NCBI GenBank assembly: GCA_030867875.1
Contig: JAOWCC010001589.1
Coordinates: 84,281,537 to 84,345,536 of the forward strand
Source of the DNA: Actinernus sp. WN-2022
Taxonomy: Eukaryota > Cnidaria > Anthozoa > Actiniaria > Actinernidae
Direction: 5' to 3'
Length of the DNA: 64,000 nt
Position numbers and translations under genes: made by a program. Numbering within the stretch: position 1 is the first letter of the stretch; each line of letters begins with the position of its first letter. The notes under the pieces are model-generated. The model had not been told where the DNA came from, did not search any database, and was given only the letters and a program-made list of their open reading frames with translations. Below are positions 10,871-22,237 of this stretch, one piece after another.

Positions 10871-11882
10871 TTCAGTTAAAAAAGCTTGGCATCTTTTTCC
10901 GTCTTTATACTTCAAGGAGTTAAGGAGTTGGGAGGTATTAAATGTATTAATGAAAATTTTGATGAATCGAAAATCCCCCAAAACATACCACCATTTTATA
11001 AAAGTATGTTAAAGGCTTGGGCTGAAGTAAGTGACGACCAGTTGAGGACTATGTACTCAATATATTACGTCAGTCTCTTTGGAATAATAAATATATTCCA
11101 TTGGATGCGAATCCGTATTTTAGAAAAATAAGTGACAAAGGGATAAAGGCATTTGGGATAACGAATTAATAGGCTTTAGTTGGGAAAAAGCTAAATCAGT
11201 TGGTCTTAATAAGAATGATTTTTTGCTTGGCTTGGTATTATCCATGCAATTCCTCAACACTGGAAGTCACTACTGAAGTCTACCCAACCAGTAAGTAACA
11301 ATGATATGTGTTCAGACACAATAGGGTTTAAGGTACTTTCTATAAAATAGATAAACTAACTAACAAAATATTGTACGATATTTTAATAACTTCCAAATCT
11401 GCACTGAACACCAACCTCTCAACTAAAGTGGAAAAGTAGACTAAAAGTTAATGAAATAGACTGGAAATCAGTATATAATCGGATATATAAGACGACAATT
11501 GAATCTTATCTTAGGAATTTTCAATACAAAATATTAAATAATTGCCTTTTTCGTAATAAGGATTTGTACAAATTTAAACTGAATGATAATCCTCGTTGTT
11601 CCTTCTGTCATAAGGAAGAAAAAACAATGATGCATCTCTTTGTGTATTGCCCTTTTTCAGTAAATTTTTATTCTACTTTGAAAACCTGGTTACATAGTGG
11701 TGGAATTGTTTTACCACCCCTAAATACCTTGGATATTATTTTAGGGACTGACGAAGGAGAAAACAATACCATGATTAACTTTATATTGTTTATTTTTAAG
11801 TTTTCATTGTACAAGTCTAGAGCAGGTGGAAAAGTTCCAAGTTTAGATGATTTTATCCAAAAAATGCGCCATTATTATATGA
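10871..11882 (+). pseudogene. L1/Tx1-like LINE: 3' coding segment with zinc-binding C-terminus
   Basis: Continues the LINE of 9115-10870 on the other strand. KELGGIKCINENFDESKIPQ and IPPFYKSMLKAWAEV match the post-thumb region of L1/Tx1 proteins. The frame at 11564-11905 then carries the C-terminal knuckle (NPRCSFCHKEEKTMMHLFVYCPF: C-x2-C...H-x4-C). The frame is broken between 11130 and 11560. The ORF end is interrupted at 11883 by a Helitron-like element. Removing that joins ...MRHYY to a stop about four codons later and to the 3' UTR at 12496. Confidence 0.85.
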
Positions 11883-12495
11883 CTAGCAGGGACCCGCGGA
11901 ACTGACATGAAATCAACAAATATGATATAGTAACATAGTCTAGCCGGCTGCCCGGCTGCCCGACTCCTGACACAATGCAATGCCGCCAGATTGTGTACTG
12001 GAGGTTTGTATGCACTTGTCAATGAGTTTAGCCCCAAGGGAGGGGGGACGGGCATACCCAGGGGGATTTGACATTTCACCTCATTTTCATGTCAAATTCC
12101 CTGCCCAGGGGAGAAGTGTTGGTGTCAAATGCCCTTCCTCCCAGGGAGAAGATGCAGTGGTAACACTGTCAATATGAACTCAAGTCGTCAAACTGCCCCT
12201 CCCTCGAGATCCCAAATTATGTCAAATTCTTGCTCGCCCAGGTTTTCCCAAAAACATTCCCGTAAACTCGGATGGCTTGCTCGCCCAGGTTTTCCCTAAA
12301 ACAGATTCCTGTAAACTCGATGGCTTTCCTCAAATGCAACCAAGTCCAAGACCACTTTTCACATGATTCGTCGTCTTCGTTGGGATACCTGTGGCTGTCA
12401 CTTTTTGGCGCGCGCGTGTCCTCCATATTAGGATATCGAGGGAGCCTGAGAAAGAGCGTTACACACACACACACTTAGCGTATTATTATATAAGA
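11883..12495 (-). mobile_element. Non-autonomous Helitron-like element, 613 bp
   Basis: On the minus strand it starts TCTTATATAATAATACGCTA, followed by (GT)n and AACGCTCTTTC. It ends GCGGGTCCCTGCTAG, lying between A and T: the 5'-TC...CTRR-3' ends and A|T insertion typical of Helitrons. The same two termini bound the 4.7-kb element at 45155-49853. A near-palindrome (GCGGGTCCCTGC) sits just before CTAG. The 5' half contains two copies of the GAGTTTAC..GGAAAACCTGGGCGAGC minisatellite unit seen at 45411-45760. It has no Rep/helicase coding. It is inserted in the last codons of the LINE ORF. Confidence 0.75.
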
Positions 12496-12590
12496 TAAGT
12501 AGATAGTTGATGAATGTTTGTTTTAGTGTATGTTTTGAATATTGTATTGAAAATGTTTTAATAAAAAAGTCCGATCAAAAAAAAAAAAAA
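12496..12590 (+). mobile_element. 3' UTR and poly(A) tail of the L1-like LINE
   Basis: After the Helitron the LINE resumes with a short frame ending in TAG. AATAAAAAAG follows near 12560 and a run of 14 A ends at about 12590. An A tail with an AATAAA signal agrees with an L1-type element. Confidence 0.7.
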
Positions 12591-12679
12591 TCACAGTGAC
12601 CAATCAGTGCTGTTATTTTTTATTTATTTCCATCCTCCCCAGCTCGGTGTTTTTGTTTCATCTGGTTCAAGACTAAATG

Positions 12680-13283
12680 CTTAAAGTGCCCCTACGATCA
12701 AATTTTGACATATCAATGTTTTTGCATATTCATAAAGTAGAGTTCATATATTATTACCAGTTCAAATTGTTTTTCGATACAACGACAGGAAGTCTTATTT
12801 TTTTAGCTCCGAATATTGAATCTACACGTCCGCCATTACTGGAAGCCGTGCCCTTTGTTCAGCTTTAAACAAAGGTTTATTCACCGGAAATGATGTCATA
12901 CACTTAACGCTCGCCTGCAGAACACAACGCCTGGAGGCATATTTCTACTAAAAACGTCTTCACGTACATAAGAAGAAAGTTATATTTATCTTTGCGAGGT
13001 TGGCTACTTTTTTATGCACGCTATTTCGCGCCACGAGGTTGTCGTGTTAAGTGTATGACATCACTTCCGGTGAATAAACCTTTGTTTAAAGCTGAACAAA
13101 GGGCACGGCTTCCAGCAATGGCGGACAGGATTTTACCGGTAAACTCTCCTAAAATTTGTGGTTTAAGATGCCCATTTGGGAATATTTTTTACTATTTCGG
13201 ATATTTCTAATACTGATTGACCTATAGACACTGAAAAAGTGGCAAATCGAAATGGTAAATTTTCGTCGTAGTGGCACTTTAAG
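12680..13283. mobile_element. ~600-bp TIR element with long subterminal inverted repeats
   Basis: Termini CTTAAAGTGCCCCTACGA and TCGTAGTGGCACTTTAAG are inverse with one mismatch. A second, longer inverted repeat lies inside (12815-12905 against 13040-13130): GAAGCCGTGCCCTTTGTTCA, AAACAAAGGTTTATTCACCG and TGATGTCATACACTTAAC. No transposase frame is present. Confidence 0.75.
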
Positions 13284-13405
13284 TCTTAAAGTCTTAAAAA
13301 ATGACGATGTTCCTTTGAACCTTCCTCCCAGTGAAATGTGAAACAAAAACGCGGCTCCGGGTTTAACATAAACAGTAAGGATAATGAGTGGATGTGGTTA
13401 AGGTT

Positions 13406-13514
13406 AGCCTGCGTTGCGGCTCTGGAGTATCGGAGCGCAGCGAGCGGAGATTAGCGGGATTGGGGCTAATCTCCGCTCGCTGCGCTCCGATACTCCAGGG
13501 CCGCAACGCAGGCT
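13406..13514. mobile_element. 109-bp perfect-hairpin MITE with 5-bp TSD
   Basis: Arms of about 49 bp (AGCCTGCGTTGCGG, then TCGGAGCGCAGCGAGCGGAG) around an 11-nt loop. One arm carries a small difference (GGCTCTGG against CCAGGGCC). It is flanked by the direct repeat AGGTT at 13401-13405 and 13515-13519. Confidence 0.85.
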
Positions 13515-13519
13515 AGGTT

Positions 13520-14189
13520 AAGGTTAAAGCCTTTTATCAATTTCAGCTTAGAAAAGATGGCTACAATGTTTCGTTACACGAGTTATTAAGGCGAAAATAT
13601 GCAAAATAGGTCACGTGACTTTTGTACCCTTAATATTTCCTTATCTTTACATGATAGTCATGTTTTCTAAGCGTGGTCTAAAACACTGGTGGAAGAGAAT
13701 ATTTCAACAGGGTTATTTTGTATTCATATGCTATCGTCGCAACGGCATTTCACTCAAATTATTTTCTCCAATTACGACGTCATCGATCACGTGATACGAC
13801 AATCATCCAATTAAGGATTTAAGAGTGGTATTAGTGTTATGGTTCGATTAGATCTTGTTTTAAATTGTTGTTCCTGTTAGAAACATTTATTTACTGTAAA
13901 TATATTTTCCGTTAAATGAACCAGGCCTTAACATGCTTGAGCTGAACCCGGGAGCTGAAGCAGCAGCATATAATTGTACAATATAGTTTTTCCTTCTCAT
14001 AGTAGATACATGGTTGCATACATCTAGCAGCACGAAGAGAGGGGACAGGAAAGAAAGACCACTATAATCTCTAGCTCTCTGTTTAGTTTAGTTCAGATTA
14101 AGTTTATATTACCGCTTACCAGTTTGAAAACGCAGTCGCATCCCAACCAAGCACATGGTCAGACTTTTGAATTCATTCATGAATAGCCT
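13520..14189. other. Intergenic, no gene seen
   Basis: Ordinary AT-rich sequence. No repeat shared with the rest of the window and no exon were recognised. Confidence 0.5.
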
Positions 14190-14197
14190 GTGAACTG

Positions 14198-14234
14198 TAA
14201 CCTGAGTTTCAGGCAGCGCCTGAAACTCAGGTTA
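14198..14234. mobile_element. 37-bp perfect palindrome flanked by 8-bp direct repeats
   Basis: Arms TAACCTGAGTTTCAGGC and its exact complement are separated by AGC. Both sides carry the direct repeat GTGAACTG (14190-14197 and 14235-14242), exactly abutting the arms. This is the structure of a miniature TIR insertion with an 8-bp target duplication. Confidence 0.75.
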
Positions 14235-14242
14235 GTGAACTG

Positions 14243-14770
14243 AGGCTCTCTTGGAGGGGGAAGGGGGGTTGAGGGTCAGATGCAGATGCCAGGTCAGATG
14301 ATGATGAGTTATACGACCTCTTATATGAAGCAAGACCGAAATCCAAGCGCAATAGCAAGCAGTCACATGGACTTCAACTAGTACCAGTACTGGTGGTGCA
14401 CATAAGGTACTGTTAATAGATGGCATCTGCATCTGACCCACTTCTGGTTTGCTCCTCATGATCAGCAGCAAGACTGAGCTCTCTGGTCCAAATACAAAGA
14501 GATATACGGTAAAGCCGTTATAGGATTTACCGATATCCTCCTTGTACTTGTCCAGCTGAAATAGTGTAGTCGGCTGACCAGGTAGCTTCAGTTAGGACCT
14601 CGGTGCCATCTGGGTCACCCCCCCCCCCCCCCCCCCCAACCTTTTCAGGCTGGAGGTATATAAAAGGGTAGAGATTTCACGAGTTGAAGTATAAAAAAGG
14701 GTAGGGAAAACTGTCATTTACGAGTATCTTGACTCCCGCCACAACGTGAACTGAATAAATAATATTGTTG
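14243..14770. other. Intergenic; poly-C tract at 14619-14637
   Basis: Includes a 19-C homopolymer and a pair of short inverted segments near 14275 and 14425 (CAGATGCAGATGCC and GGCATCTGCATCTG). No gene seen. Confidence 0.5.
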
Positions 14771-15047
14771 TTTTATTTATTTTATTTATAACATTTGGGC
14801 GTAACGCCACAGGAAACAAACATAGGACTCAAGGTCCCCTACGAGGCTTGTCTCCGCCATGTCAGTGGACCTACGATTTTACGTCCTTATCCGAGAAGAC
14901 GTGAAGGTCTATCCATTTGCAGTTGGTTCACAAAGGCAGCACCTTCTACTCAGTTATTTTAATACCCTGAGTGTTGGTCCGGCCGGGGTTTGAACCCGCG
15001 ACCTCCCGCTCGACAGACCGGAGCTTAACCACTGAGCTAACCGGGAG
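14771..15047 (-). mobile_element. tRNA-derived SINE
   Basis: Minus strand from 15047: a tRNA-like head with A box (TTAGCTCAGTGGTTAAGCT), an anticodon-like loop CTGTCGA and B box GGGTTCAAACCC (around 14985-15045). A ~200-bp body follows, then a 3' tail of repeated TAAATAAA (14771-14790). The acceptor stem does not pair, so this is not a functional tRNA. The head most resembles tRNA-Asp(GUC). A C-rich homopolymer tract follows on the plus strand at 15110-15143. Confidence 0.75.
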
Positions 15048-15109
15048 GCGGTTTGGCAGGAGGCCATTACCATGTGTTTGGTTAACATCTCTACTGGTAA
15101 CGCTTGTTG

Positions 15110-15143
15110 CCCCCCCCCCCCCTCCCCCCCCCCCCCCCCCCCC
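15110..15143. repeat. Poly-C tract
   Basis: About 33 C with one interrupting TC. Such runs recur at the edges of repeats in this window (1704-1732, 14619-14637, 28691-28721 as G). Confidence 0.9.
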
Positions 15144-15401
15144 GAGATCTGGATAGGCCAGAGTACAGGGTAGATATCCACTTAAATTAGAATCTACTTA
15201 TAGAAGCATTAAATATTGGTCAAACTGTTAATAACAAAGGAACATAAGACATAAAATCTATAAACTTGGCTTCGGTCATATCTGGCTATCGCAACCTAGC
15301 CTGCGTCGCATCCGAACTGAACCCCGGTTATCGCAACCAGACATATCTCATTACGAGGGATTCTTAATTCAAATTAAATTGAGATTACAAGACATGGAAT
15401 A

Positions 15402-17612
15402 CCAACTTTAAAAAAGGTATCCAAAGGCAATTTTACACATCAAACTCGATCACACATGTAAAACAGTTTTTTTTATTGCAGTACATTGCAAATATTTTTA
15501 ATGTATAAATTGACTGATGTTTTTACCGTGTTTAAATAAATAAATCTGTCTGTCTGTCTGGCTTGAAAAACTAACACTAACCTTAATTTAAATATGGTAC
15601 CAGCTTTAAGGTGTGAGACAGAGAAAAACTGAGGCAGAAATAGAGAAATATACGGGACGGCTAAAAAGACACAGTCGCCCGAGATAAGTGCTGACTCCAG
15701 AGCGACCAAAGAGAAAAGAAAAAATAATTGCGCCCGATAAGGGGCTCGAACCCTTGACCCTCAGGTTAAAAGCCTGATGCTCTACCATCTGAGCTAACCG
15801 GGCAGCTGATGGAAAGAGGCGATGAATATTTCTATCATATTATGATAACAAATAACATTTCAGGGTCTGGTCAACGTTGTTTAAAGGGTGAATCAGTAAG
15901 TTAAACGCTATCCACCGGAGAAATCCCTACCCAGTGGATACAATACTAACTTAGCCAAGTATCTACTGGATAGGGATTTATCCGGTGGACAGCGTTATCT
16001 ACCCTGCACGTCATCCATTGTCATTAATGTGCCAACCAGAAATCCATTGGTTCCTGACACAAAGCGGCCTTTATTTTGAAATCATGGTTGACATTAGCAT
16101 AACAATTGTAATGTTTATCAACACGAAGTATCGCTATTGGCTGGCACCCACACTTTGTAGTCAACTCACTCTAAGACGGACAAGTGTATTTCTTGAAAAC
16201 TTTCAGTTAAAAAAACAATGACAGCAAAAACCGAGACACCAAACGAGTATAGGAAGAACCAAATACACAATGTGTTAGAGATACCGTTAACTCTTCGTAA
16301 CAGGCGGCCACTCTCGCACCACTGGGTTCTAACTGTTCCGCTAACGCCGTATAGAAAATATTTATGTTGTATATTCTACATATACATCAAGCGAGGCGTG
16401 TTAGGAGGATGCTGACCAGCTGTGCCAAGTTTATTGCCGTATAAATATTACATATTAATGTTAAACTAATGACGAATCGCCGGATACGAAAAACCAGGTT
16501 TAAAACCCACTTTGAGGAAAACATAAGGTTCATCAAAACCTTACTTACATGTACAAACACTGTATAAAGCCGGGATTACAAAGGAATGGCTAGAAATTTT
16601 GGCCGGATAACCAAGCGTGTAAACTGATTGGCGTCAAGTAAAAAATAAGTAAGGGTTACTGAATGGCCATGAGTGTGATATGGAATTTATCATCGCGGGT
16701 ACTCCGCCCGAGTGGCCGTTAAGTACGAGCGATGATAAATCCCATATCACACGAGTGGACATTCATTAACCAATTTATCTTATGGGTTTAACCCAGAAAG
16801 AAATAAAATGTTACCGAGTTTACTTAGTTTGTAGGAGCAGGCATGATAAGTTCTTTAATCAAAACATTTCTAGCTTCGGCAAACTATTGTTTTCGCTAGA
16901 CAATGGCGATGGTGTCTTTTGTTATTTTGGATGGATGGTAATGAACCATTCAAACATGTTTGCTTCGTAACGAACTGTTTCATAAAAAGAATGTTCTAGA
17001 ATTGTGATGTGAAGCATAAAATACTGTTGTTAATAGTTATTACGTCACTACCATGCGCAGTGGGAGTATGGTGAAAAAAGCGGGGTCCCATAATAGCTGA
17101 GACGGTGGTGGCATTCAGAAGTAGGACGTGAGTGAAAGTTGCCAGTTGTTGAAGCTCTCATATCGGGTCATTGCACTTACATGACTGTCAGCTTGAGAGA
17201 ACTTGCACACGTAATGCACTCATTTGTATGCAAGTGGTGATAAGTTGTTGTCGCCGCTTGCATACGTAATTCAGTGGGATATGGGATTTATCCCAACAGT
17301 TGCAACAAAGGATTTAGGGTGTATCATCTTAAATAACAACTCCAAGTCCTTTCACAAGGGAAGAGCACGAGGTGCTAATTACGAATGCCCAACAAAAATA
17401 TGTTTTACTCCAGGAGTAAGATACTGAACGCTGACAGTTCCTGCACAACACAATTTCCTTTTTAAAATGTCTCATTACTAAGGGTATTAATTTTTCTTTG
17501 ATTTAAAAGAAAATGATTGATAAACTTGCATGTGCACGAGTTGCACATTTTGGCTTATGCACACTAATAATCTGTTATGGACGATTGGGATTGAAAGCCT
17601 GGCGCCTTGGAA
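15402..17612. repeat. Type A duplicated block, copy 1
   Basis: Runs from AACTTTAAAAAAGGTATCC through a minus-strand tRNA-Lys to GCCTGGCGCCTTGG. Shared with 18478-21675, 35408-37492 and 37556-39065. Landmarks in order: TAAATAAA/TCTG microsatellite (15530-15562); tRNA; a hairpin repeat with CGCTATCCACCGGAGAAATC and its inverse GGATTTATCCGGTGGA (about 15905-16003, partly lost on the right); a conserved TTAGGAGGATGCTGACCAGC segment; and a second hairpin (16675-16757, TGTGATATGGAATTTATCAT and inverse). It lacks the 786-bp insertion found in copy 2, so it serves as an empty-site reference. Confidence 0.85.
15731..15803 (-). tRNA. tRNA-Lys(UUU)
   Basis: 73 nt, cloverleaf complete: acceptor GCCCGGT/ATCGGGC with one G-U pair, anticodon stem TCAGG/CCTGA around CTTTTAA (anticodon UUU), T-arm AAGGG-TTCGAGC-CCCTT, discriminator G as in animal tRNA-Lys. 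Internal Pol III A box (TAGCTCAGATGGTAGAGCA) and B box (GGTTCGAGCCC) are intact. A T-rich terminator follows on the minus strand. Decodes lysine AAA/AAG in cytosolic translation. Confidence 0.95.
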
Positions 17613-17882
17613 TAATACTACTTCCTAATGATTTATGAATACAGTGTATTGTTTGAGAAGTCATCAAAACTCGTTCTGCGTGTTTGCCCGTGATATCAAA
17701 ACACCTCAAAATCAATAAATCTCTCGGGGCTGATCATATGCTTTCTCCGGCTTGCACGTTACGTCATCGCCGCCATGCAACTTTGCTGGATTGGTAGCAA
17801 GCCAGCAATTTTGATACCTTGAACTCGTGCGAGCGTACCGCCATCGTTGTCTTCTATTCCTATCCGGCTGTCTGATAACATG
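17613..17882. other. Unique sequence between type A block and MITE
   Basis: No gene or repeat recognised. Confidence 0.4.
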
Positions 17883-18421
17883 CAAGGGCACCCAACGAGT
17901 ACTTTTTGAAATTCGTTTGAAACCAGTTGTCTGCAGCTTATCTAACCATTTTAAGGCGCCTACTATGTCTTTTGACGTATTCTAGAAAGCTATTAGCTGT
18001 TCGGATTTTCTAGTTGGAAATCGCGTCAACCGAAAATACTATGGCAAAATATTCCCGGCCTACGAATTTGTTAGTAGTCTAGAACAGAAACAAGAATTTT
18101 CTAGCCCAAGTAACTTCATGTTGCAAAGTTTTGTGGAGGTACGAATTTTTTAGGGATTCTTTTTTCCTTTAGGCAATTCTTAGGGAATGAAAATGTGTTG
18201 TTCTGACTCTATTGATCAGCCGAATTGGGACGTACGAATATTTTAGGGGAAACCTTTTAGTCTCCCTTTTCTTCTATAATTTTCTAGGGATTGAAAACAA
18301 ATTTTCTAGCCAGTATTTCAGAAAACAATTTTCTAGGGACGTTTTTTTCAAATCCGAACGTTTTAGGCTAACTTACTCTCCCGAAAAGCTTTTTAACCGA
18401 AAACTTCGTTGGGTGCCCTTG
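17883..18421. mobile_element. 539-bp MITE, CAAGGGCACCCAACGA termini, copy 1
   Basis: Perfect 16-bp terminal inverted repeats CAAGGGCACCCAACGA. The interior is rich in TTTTCTAGG/TTTTAGG motifs. Flanks TGATAACATG (left) and TGATAACTCT (right) share their first seven bases and fit a diverged 10-bp target duplication (MULE-like size). A second copy is at 47912-48525. Non-coding. Confidence 0.8.
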
Positions 18422-18942
18422 TGATAACTCTATAATCAATAACCAAGAACATAAAGGCAAACAATAAAGAATAGTAGAAAGAAAGAAGAGGAAGCGGAAT
18501 GAATAAAATGTTACATCGAATGAAATCAAACACAAGAAACCAACTAGAAAACCTAAGTTGAAAAGACGAAAATACACTAGCTAGAATGACTGAAAGCTCT
18601 TCCAACTTTAAAAAAGGTATCCAAAGGCAATTTTACACATCAAACTCCCACACGGCAAACATGTCAAACAGTTTTTTATTACAGGTACACTGTAAATATT
18701 TTTAATGTATAAATTGACTGATGTTTTTACCGTGTTTAAATAAATAAATATGTATGTCTGTCTGGCTTGAAAAACTAACACTAACCTTAATTTAAATATG
18801 GTACCAGCTTTAAGGTGTGAGACAGAGAAAAACTGAGGCAGAAATAGAGAATATACGGGACGGCTAAAAAGACACTGAATCGCCCGAGATAAGTGCTGAC
18901 TCTGTTTTAATATTGGGATAGCGACCAAAGAAAGAAGTTCAG

Positions 18943-19015
18943 CGCCCGGTAAGGGGCTCGAACCCTTGACCCTCAGGTTAAAAGCCTGATGCTCTACCAT
19001 CTGAGCTAACCGGGC
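18943..19015 (-). tRNA. tRNA-Lys(UUU), acceptor variant
   Basis: As the copy at 15731, but the 3' acceptor strand reads ACCGGGC. All seven acceptor pairs are therefore Watson-Crick (C replaces U opposite G6). Anticodon UUU, boxes A and B intact. Confidence 0.95.
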
Positions 19016-19920
19016 AGCTCATGGAAAGAGGCGGTGAATATATCTATCATATTATGATAACAAATAACATTTCAGGGTCCGGTCAACGTGTTTAAAGGGT
19101 GGATCAGTAAGTTAAACGCTATCCACCGGAGAAATCAGTGGATAAAATATTAAGCTTAGCCAAGTTTGGTTAATAGTTATCTACTGGATAGGGATTTATC
19201 CGGTGGATAGCGTTATCTACCCTGACCCTTTGAACAACCGAATGAATAACTATAGCGATACTTACTGCACATCATCCATTGTCATTAATGTGCCAACCAG
19301 AGATCCATTGGTTCCTGATCGGCAAAGCGGCCTTTTGAAATCATGGTTGGTACCCACGCTGTTGTTTTTATGTAAATGACTTTGCAGTAAACTCACTCCA
19401 AGACGGACAAGTGTATTTCTTGAAAACTTAAAAAAAGACAATGACAGCAAAAACTGAGAAACCAAACGAGTATAGGAAGAGCCAAATACACAATGTGTTG
19501 GAGATACCGTTAACTCTTCGTAAGCCGAACACTCTCGCACCACTGGGTTCTAGCTGTTCCGCTAACTAGGTGTCGGCCTTATTGAGAGTTATGTGCTTTG
19601 TCACTGTGCTCCGCCGTATAGAAAATATTTATGTTGTATATTCTACATATACATCAAGCGAGGCGTGTTAGGAGGATGCTGACCAGCTGCGTCAAGTTTA
19701 TTGCCGTATAAACCGCATTATATATTAATGTTAAACTAATGACGAATCGCCGGATATAAAAAAACAGGTTTAAAACCTCACTTTGAGGAAAGAATAAGGG
19801 TCATCAAAACCTTACTTACATGTACAAACGCTGTATAAAGCCGGGATTACAAAGGAATGGCTATAAATTTTGGCCGGATAACCAAGCGTGTAAACTGATT
19901 GGCGTCAAGTAAAATATAAG

Positions 19921-20706
19921 CACTAAGGCGCGATATTGCAGAATATACAGAATATACCATTGTATATTTCCATGTATATTCTGTATAAATATACACTACT
20001 GTATAGAAATAAAAATATACACTTTATATTTGTATATGTCTATTCTGTATATAGTGTATATAGTGTATATGTATACACTATATACACACTGTATATGTAT
20101 AAAGTGTATATAGTGTATATTCAGGCTGAATATACACTATATACACTATATACACTTTATACATATACAGTGTGTATATAGTGTATATATATACACTATA
20201 TACACTATATACAGAATATACTCTGTCGTTCTTTACAAGGCGATGCCTGAATATACACTATATACACTATATGCACTTTATACATATACAGTGTGTATAT
20301 AGTGTATATATATACACTATATACACTATATACAGAATATACTCTGTCGTTCTTTACAAGGCGATGCCTGAATATACACTATATACACTATATACACTTT
20401 ATACATATACAGTGTGTATATAGTGTATATATATACACTATATACAGAATATACTCTGTCGTTCTTTACAAGGTGATGCCTGAACGACAGAGTATATTCT
20501 GTATATAGTGTATATAGTGTATATATATACACTATATACACACTGTATATGTATAAAGTGTATATAGTGTATATAGTGTATATAGTGTATATAGTGTGTA
20601 TATAGTGTATATATATAACTGGGGAATATACAGAATATACTCATGTAATATAATCTGTATATGTATACAATATATACTGTATATTCTGCACTATCGCGCC
20701 TCACTC
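19921..20706. mobile_element. 786-bp AT-palindrome element inserted in type A block
   Basis: Termini AAGGCGCGATATTGCAGAAT and its inverse (…CACTATCGCGCC) flank a mass of TATACACTATATACAC repeats. Inside are three or four copies of a ~120-bp module containing CTCTGTCGTTCTTTACAAGG, one of them inverted (20466-20500). The empty site is preserved in copy 1 near 16636-16650. The flanks AATATAAG (left) and AAAATAAG (20707-20714) fit a near-perfect 8-bp duplication. All long open frames here are repeat artefacts. The sequence can fold into very long hairpins. Confidence 0.8.
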
Positions 20707-21942
20707 AAAATAAGTAAGGGTTACTGAATGGCCACGAGTGTGATATGGAATTTATCATCGCGAGTACTCCGCCCGAGTGGCCGTTAAGTACGAGCGATGC
20801 TAAATCCCATATCACACGAGTGGACATTCATTAACCAATTTATCTTATGGGTTTAACCCAGAAAGAAATAAAATTTTACCGAGTTTACTGAGTTTGTAGG
20901 AGCAGGCATGATAAGTTCTTTAATCAAAACATTTCTAGCTTCGGTAAACTATTGTTTTCGCTAGACAATGGCGATGGTGGTTGTTACTTTGGATGGATGG
21001 TAATGAACCATTCAAACATGTTTGCTTCGTAACGAACTGTATTCATAAAAAGAATATTCTAGAATCGTGATGTGAAGCATAAAATACTGTTGTTAATAGT
21101 TATTACGTCAGTGGGAGTATGGTGAAAAAAGCGGGGTCCCATAATAGCTGAGACGGTGGTGGCACTCAGAAGTAGGACGTGAGTGAAAGCTGTTTGTTGA
21201 AGCTCTCATATCGGGTCATTGTAGTAACATGACTGTCTGCTTGAGAGCACTTGCATACGTAATCCACTCACGATCATTTGCATTCGAAATTCAGTGGGAT
21301 ATGGGATTTATCCCATCAGTTGCAAAAAGGATTTAGGGTGTGGCATACGATAAATGCAAATATCATCTTAAATAACAACTCCAAGTCCTCTTATAGGGAA
21401 GAGCACGAGGTGCTAATTACGAATTCCCAACAAAAATATATCAGTTTGATGTAACCTGACTCCAGGAGTAAGATACTGAAAGCTGACAGTTCCTGCACAA
21501 CACAATTTCCGTATCAATGAAAATGTCTCTTTACAAGCTAAGGGTAATCATTTCTCTTTGATTTAAAAGAAAATGATTGATAAACTTACATGTGCATGAG
21601 TTGCACATTTTGGCTTATGCACACTAATAATCTGTTATGGGCGATTGGGTTTGAATTAAAGCCTGGCGCCTTGGAATTTTAGGCGTATGGACTCTCTTCC
21701 GCCACTACGCCTATCTACTGATAAGATAGCCGTATAAACCACACATACATTTGCAATTCTAGTATCCGTCCTGAGAGATGATTTACACCTAAAACTGCTC
21801 AATTAAAAAGTGTTCATTGTCCATTTTAGAGAGGTAATTAGTTATCGTCAAACAGCTGGAATACTGAATTCAGAAATATAAAGTTTAACCAAGGATCGGT
21901 GTAGTCAGTGATCTCAAAGAATACATTTGCATTAAAAAAACG

Positions 21943-22160
21943 TCAAAATGTTATGACGACGCCTGGGTCCCTAGAGCAGATCTCGTATGAGTGGGACAAA
22001 CGGCTACAGCCTGTCCGTAGCTTGTCCGTAGCTTTACCGTAACCGTACTGTAATCGTGCCGTACCGGAACTCTCTACCCTTTTGATTCGAGTAGCCGGAC
22101 AAAAACAATAGGGAAACCATTTCAATGTCAATTAACCGTGTCGTAGTCATTGTCGTAGTT
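21943..22160. repeat. Segment repeated at 39540-39757 with internal CGTAGC/CCGTA iterations
   Basis: Shared part of long type A blocks. CCGTAGCTTGTCCGTAGCTT and ACCGTAACCGTACTG tandem words lie between imperfect inverse flanks (AGATCTCGTATGAGTGGGAC and GTCCCACTCGTACGAAATCT), so it is itself an old TIR-like repeat. The minus-strand open frame in it is probably fortuitous: it is conserved only because the copies are young. Confidence 0.5.
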
Positions 22161-22237
22161 TGTCCCACTCGTACGAAATCTCATTGCTCTAGCTACACAA
22201 CCACGACCGGACGGAAACGTCTGGGATGACAACTTAA

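Noticed and set aside
11871..12491. A 601-bp insertion with a 10-bp target duplication ATTATTATAT
   Set aside because: The right-hand ATTATTATAT is part of the terminus shared with the 45155 element; TC...CTAG ends between A and T explain both copies better.
14969..15047. Functional tRNA-Asp on the minus strand
   Set aside because: A and B boxes and a GUC anticodon-like loop exist, but the acceptor arms do not pair and the sequence runs into a SINE body and TAAATAAA tail.
19936..20704. Overlapping Tyr/Ile-rich frames (MYIVYIYTLYTLYTEYT type)
   Set aside because: Translation of a TATACAC palindromic repeat; no protein-like composition.
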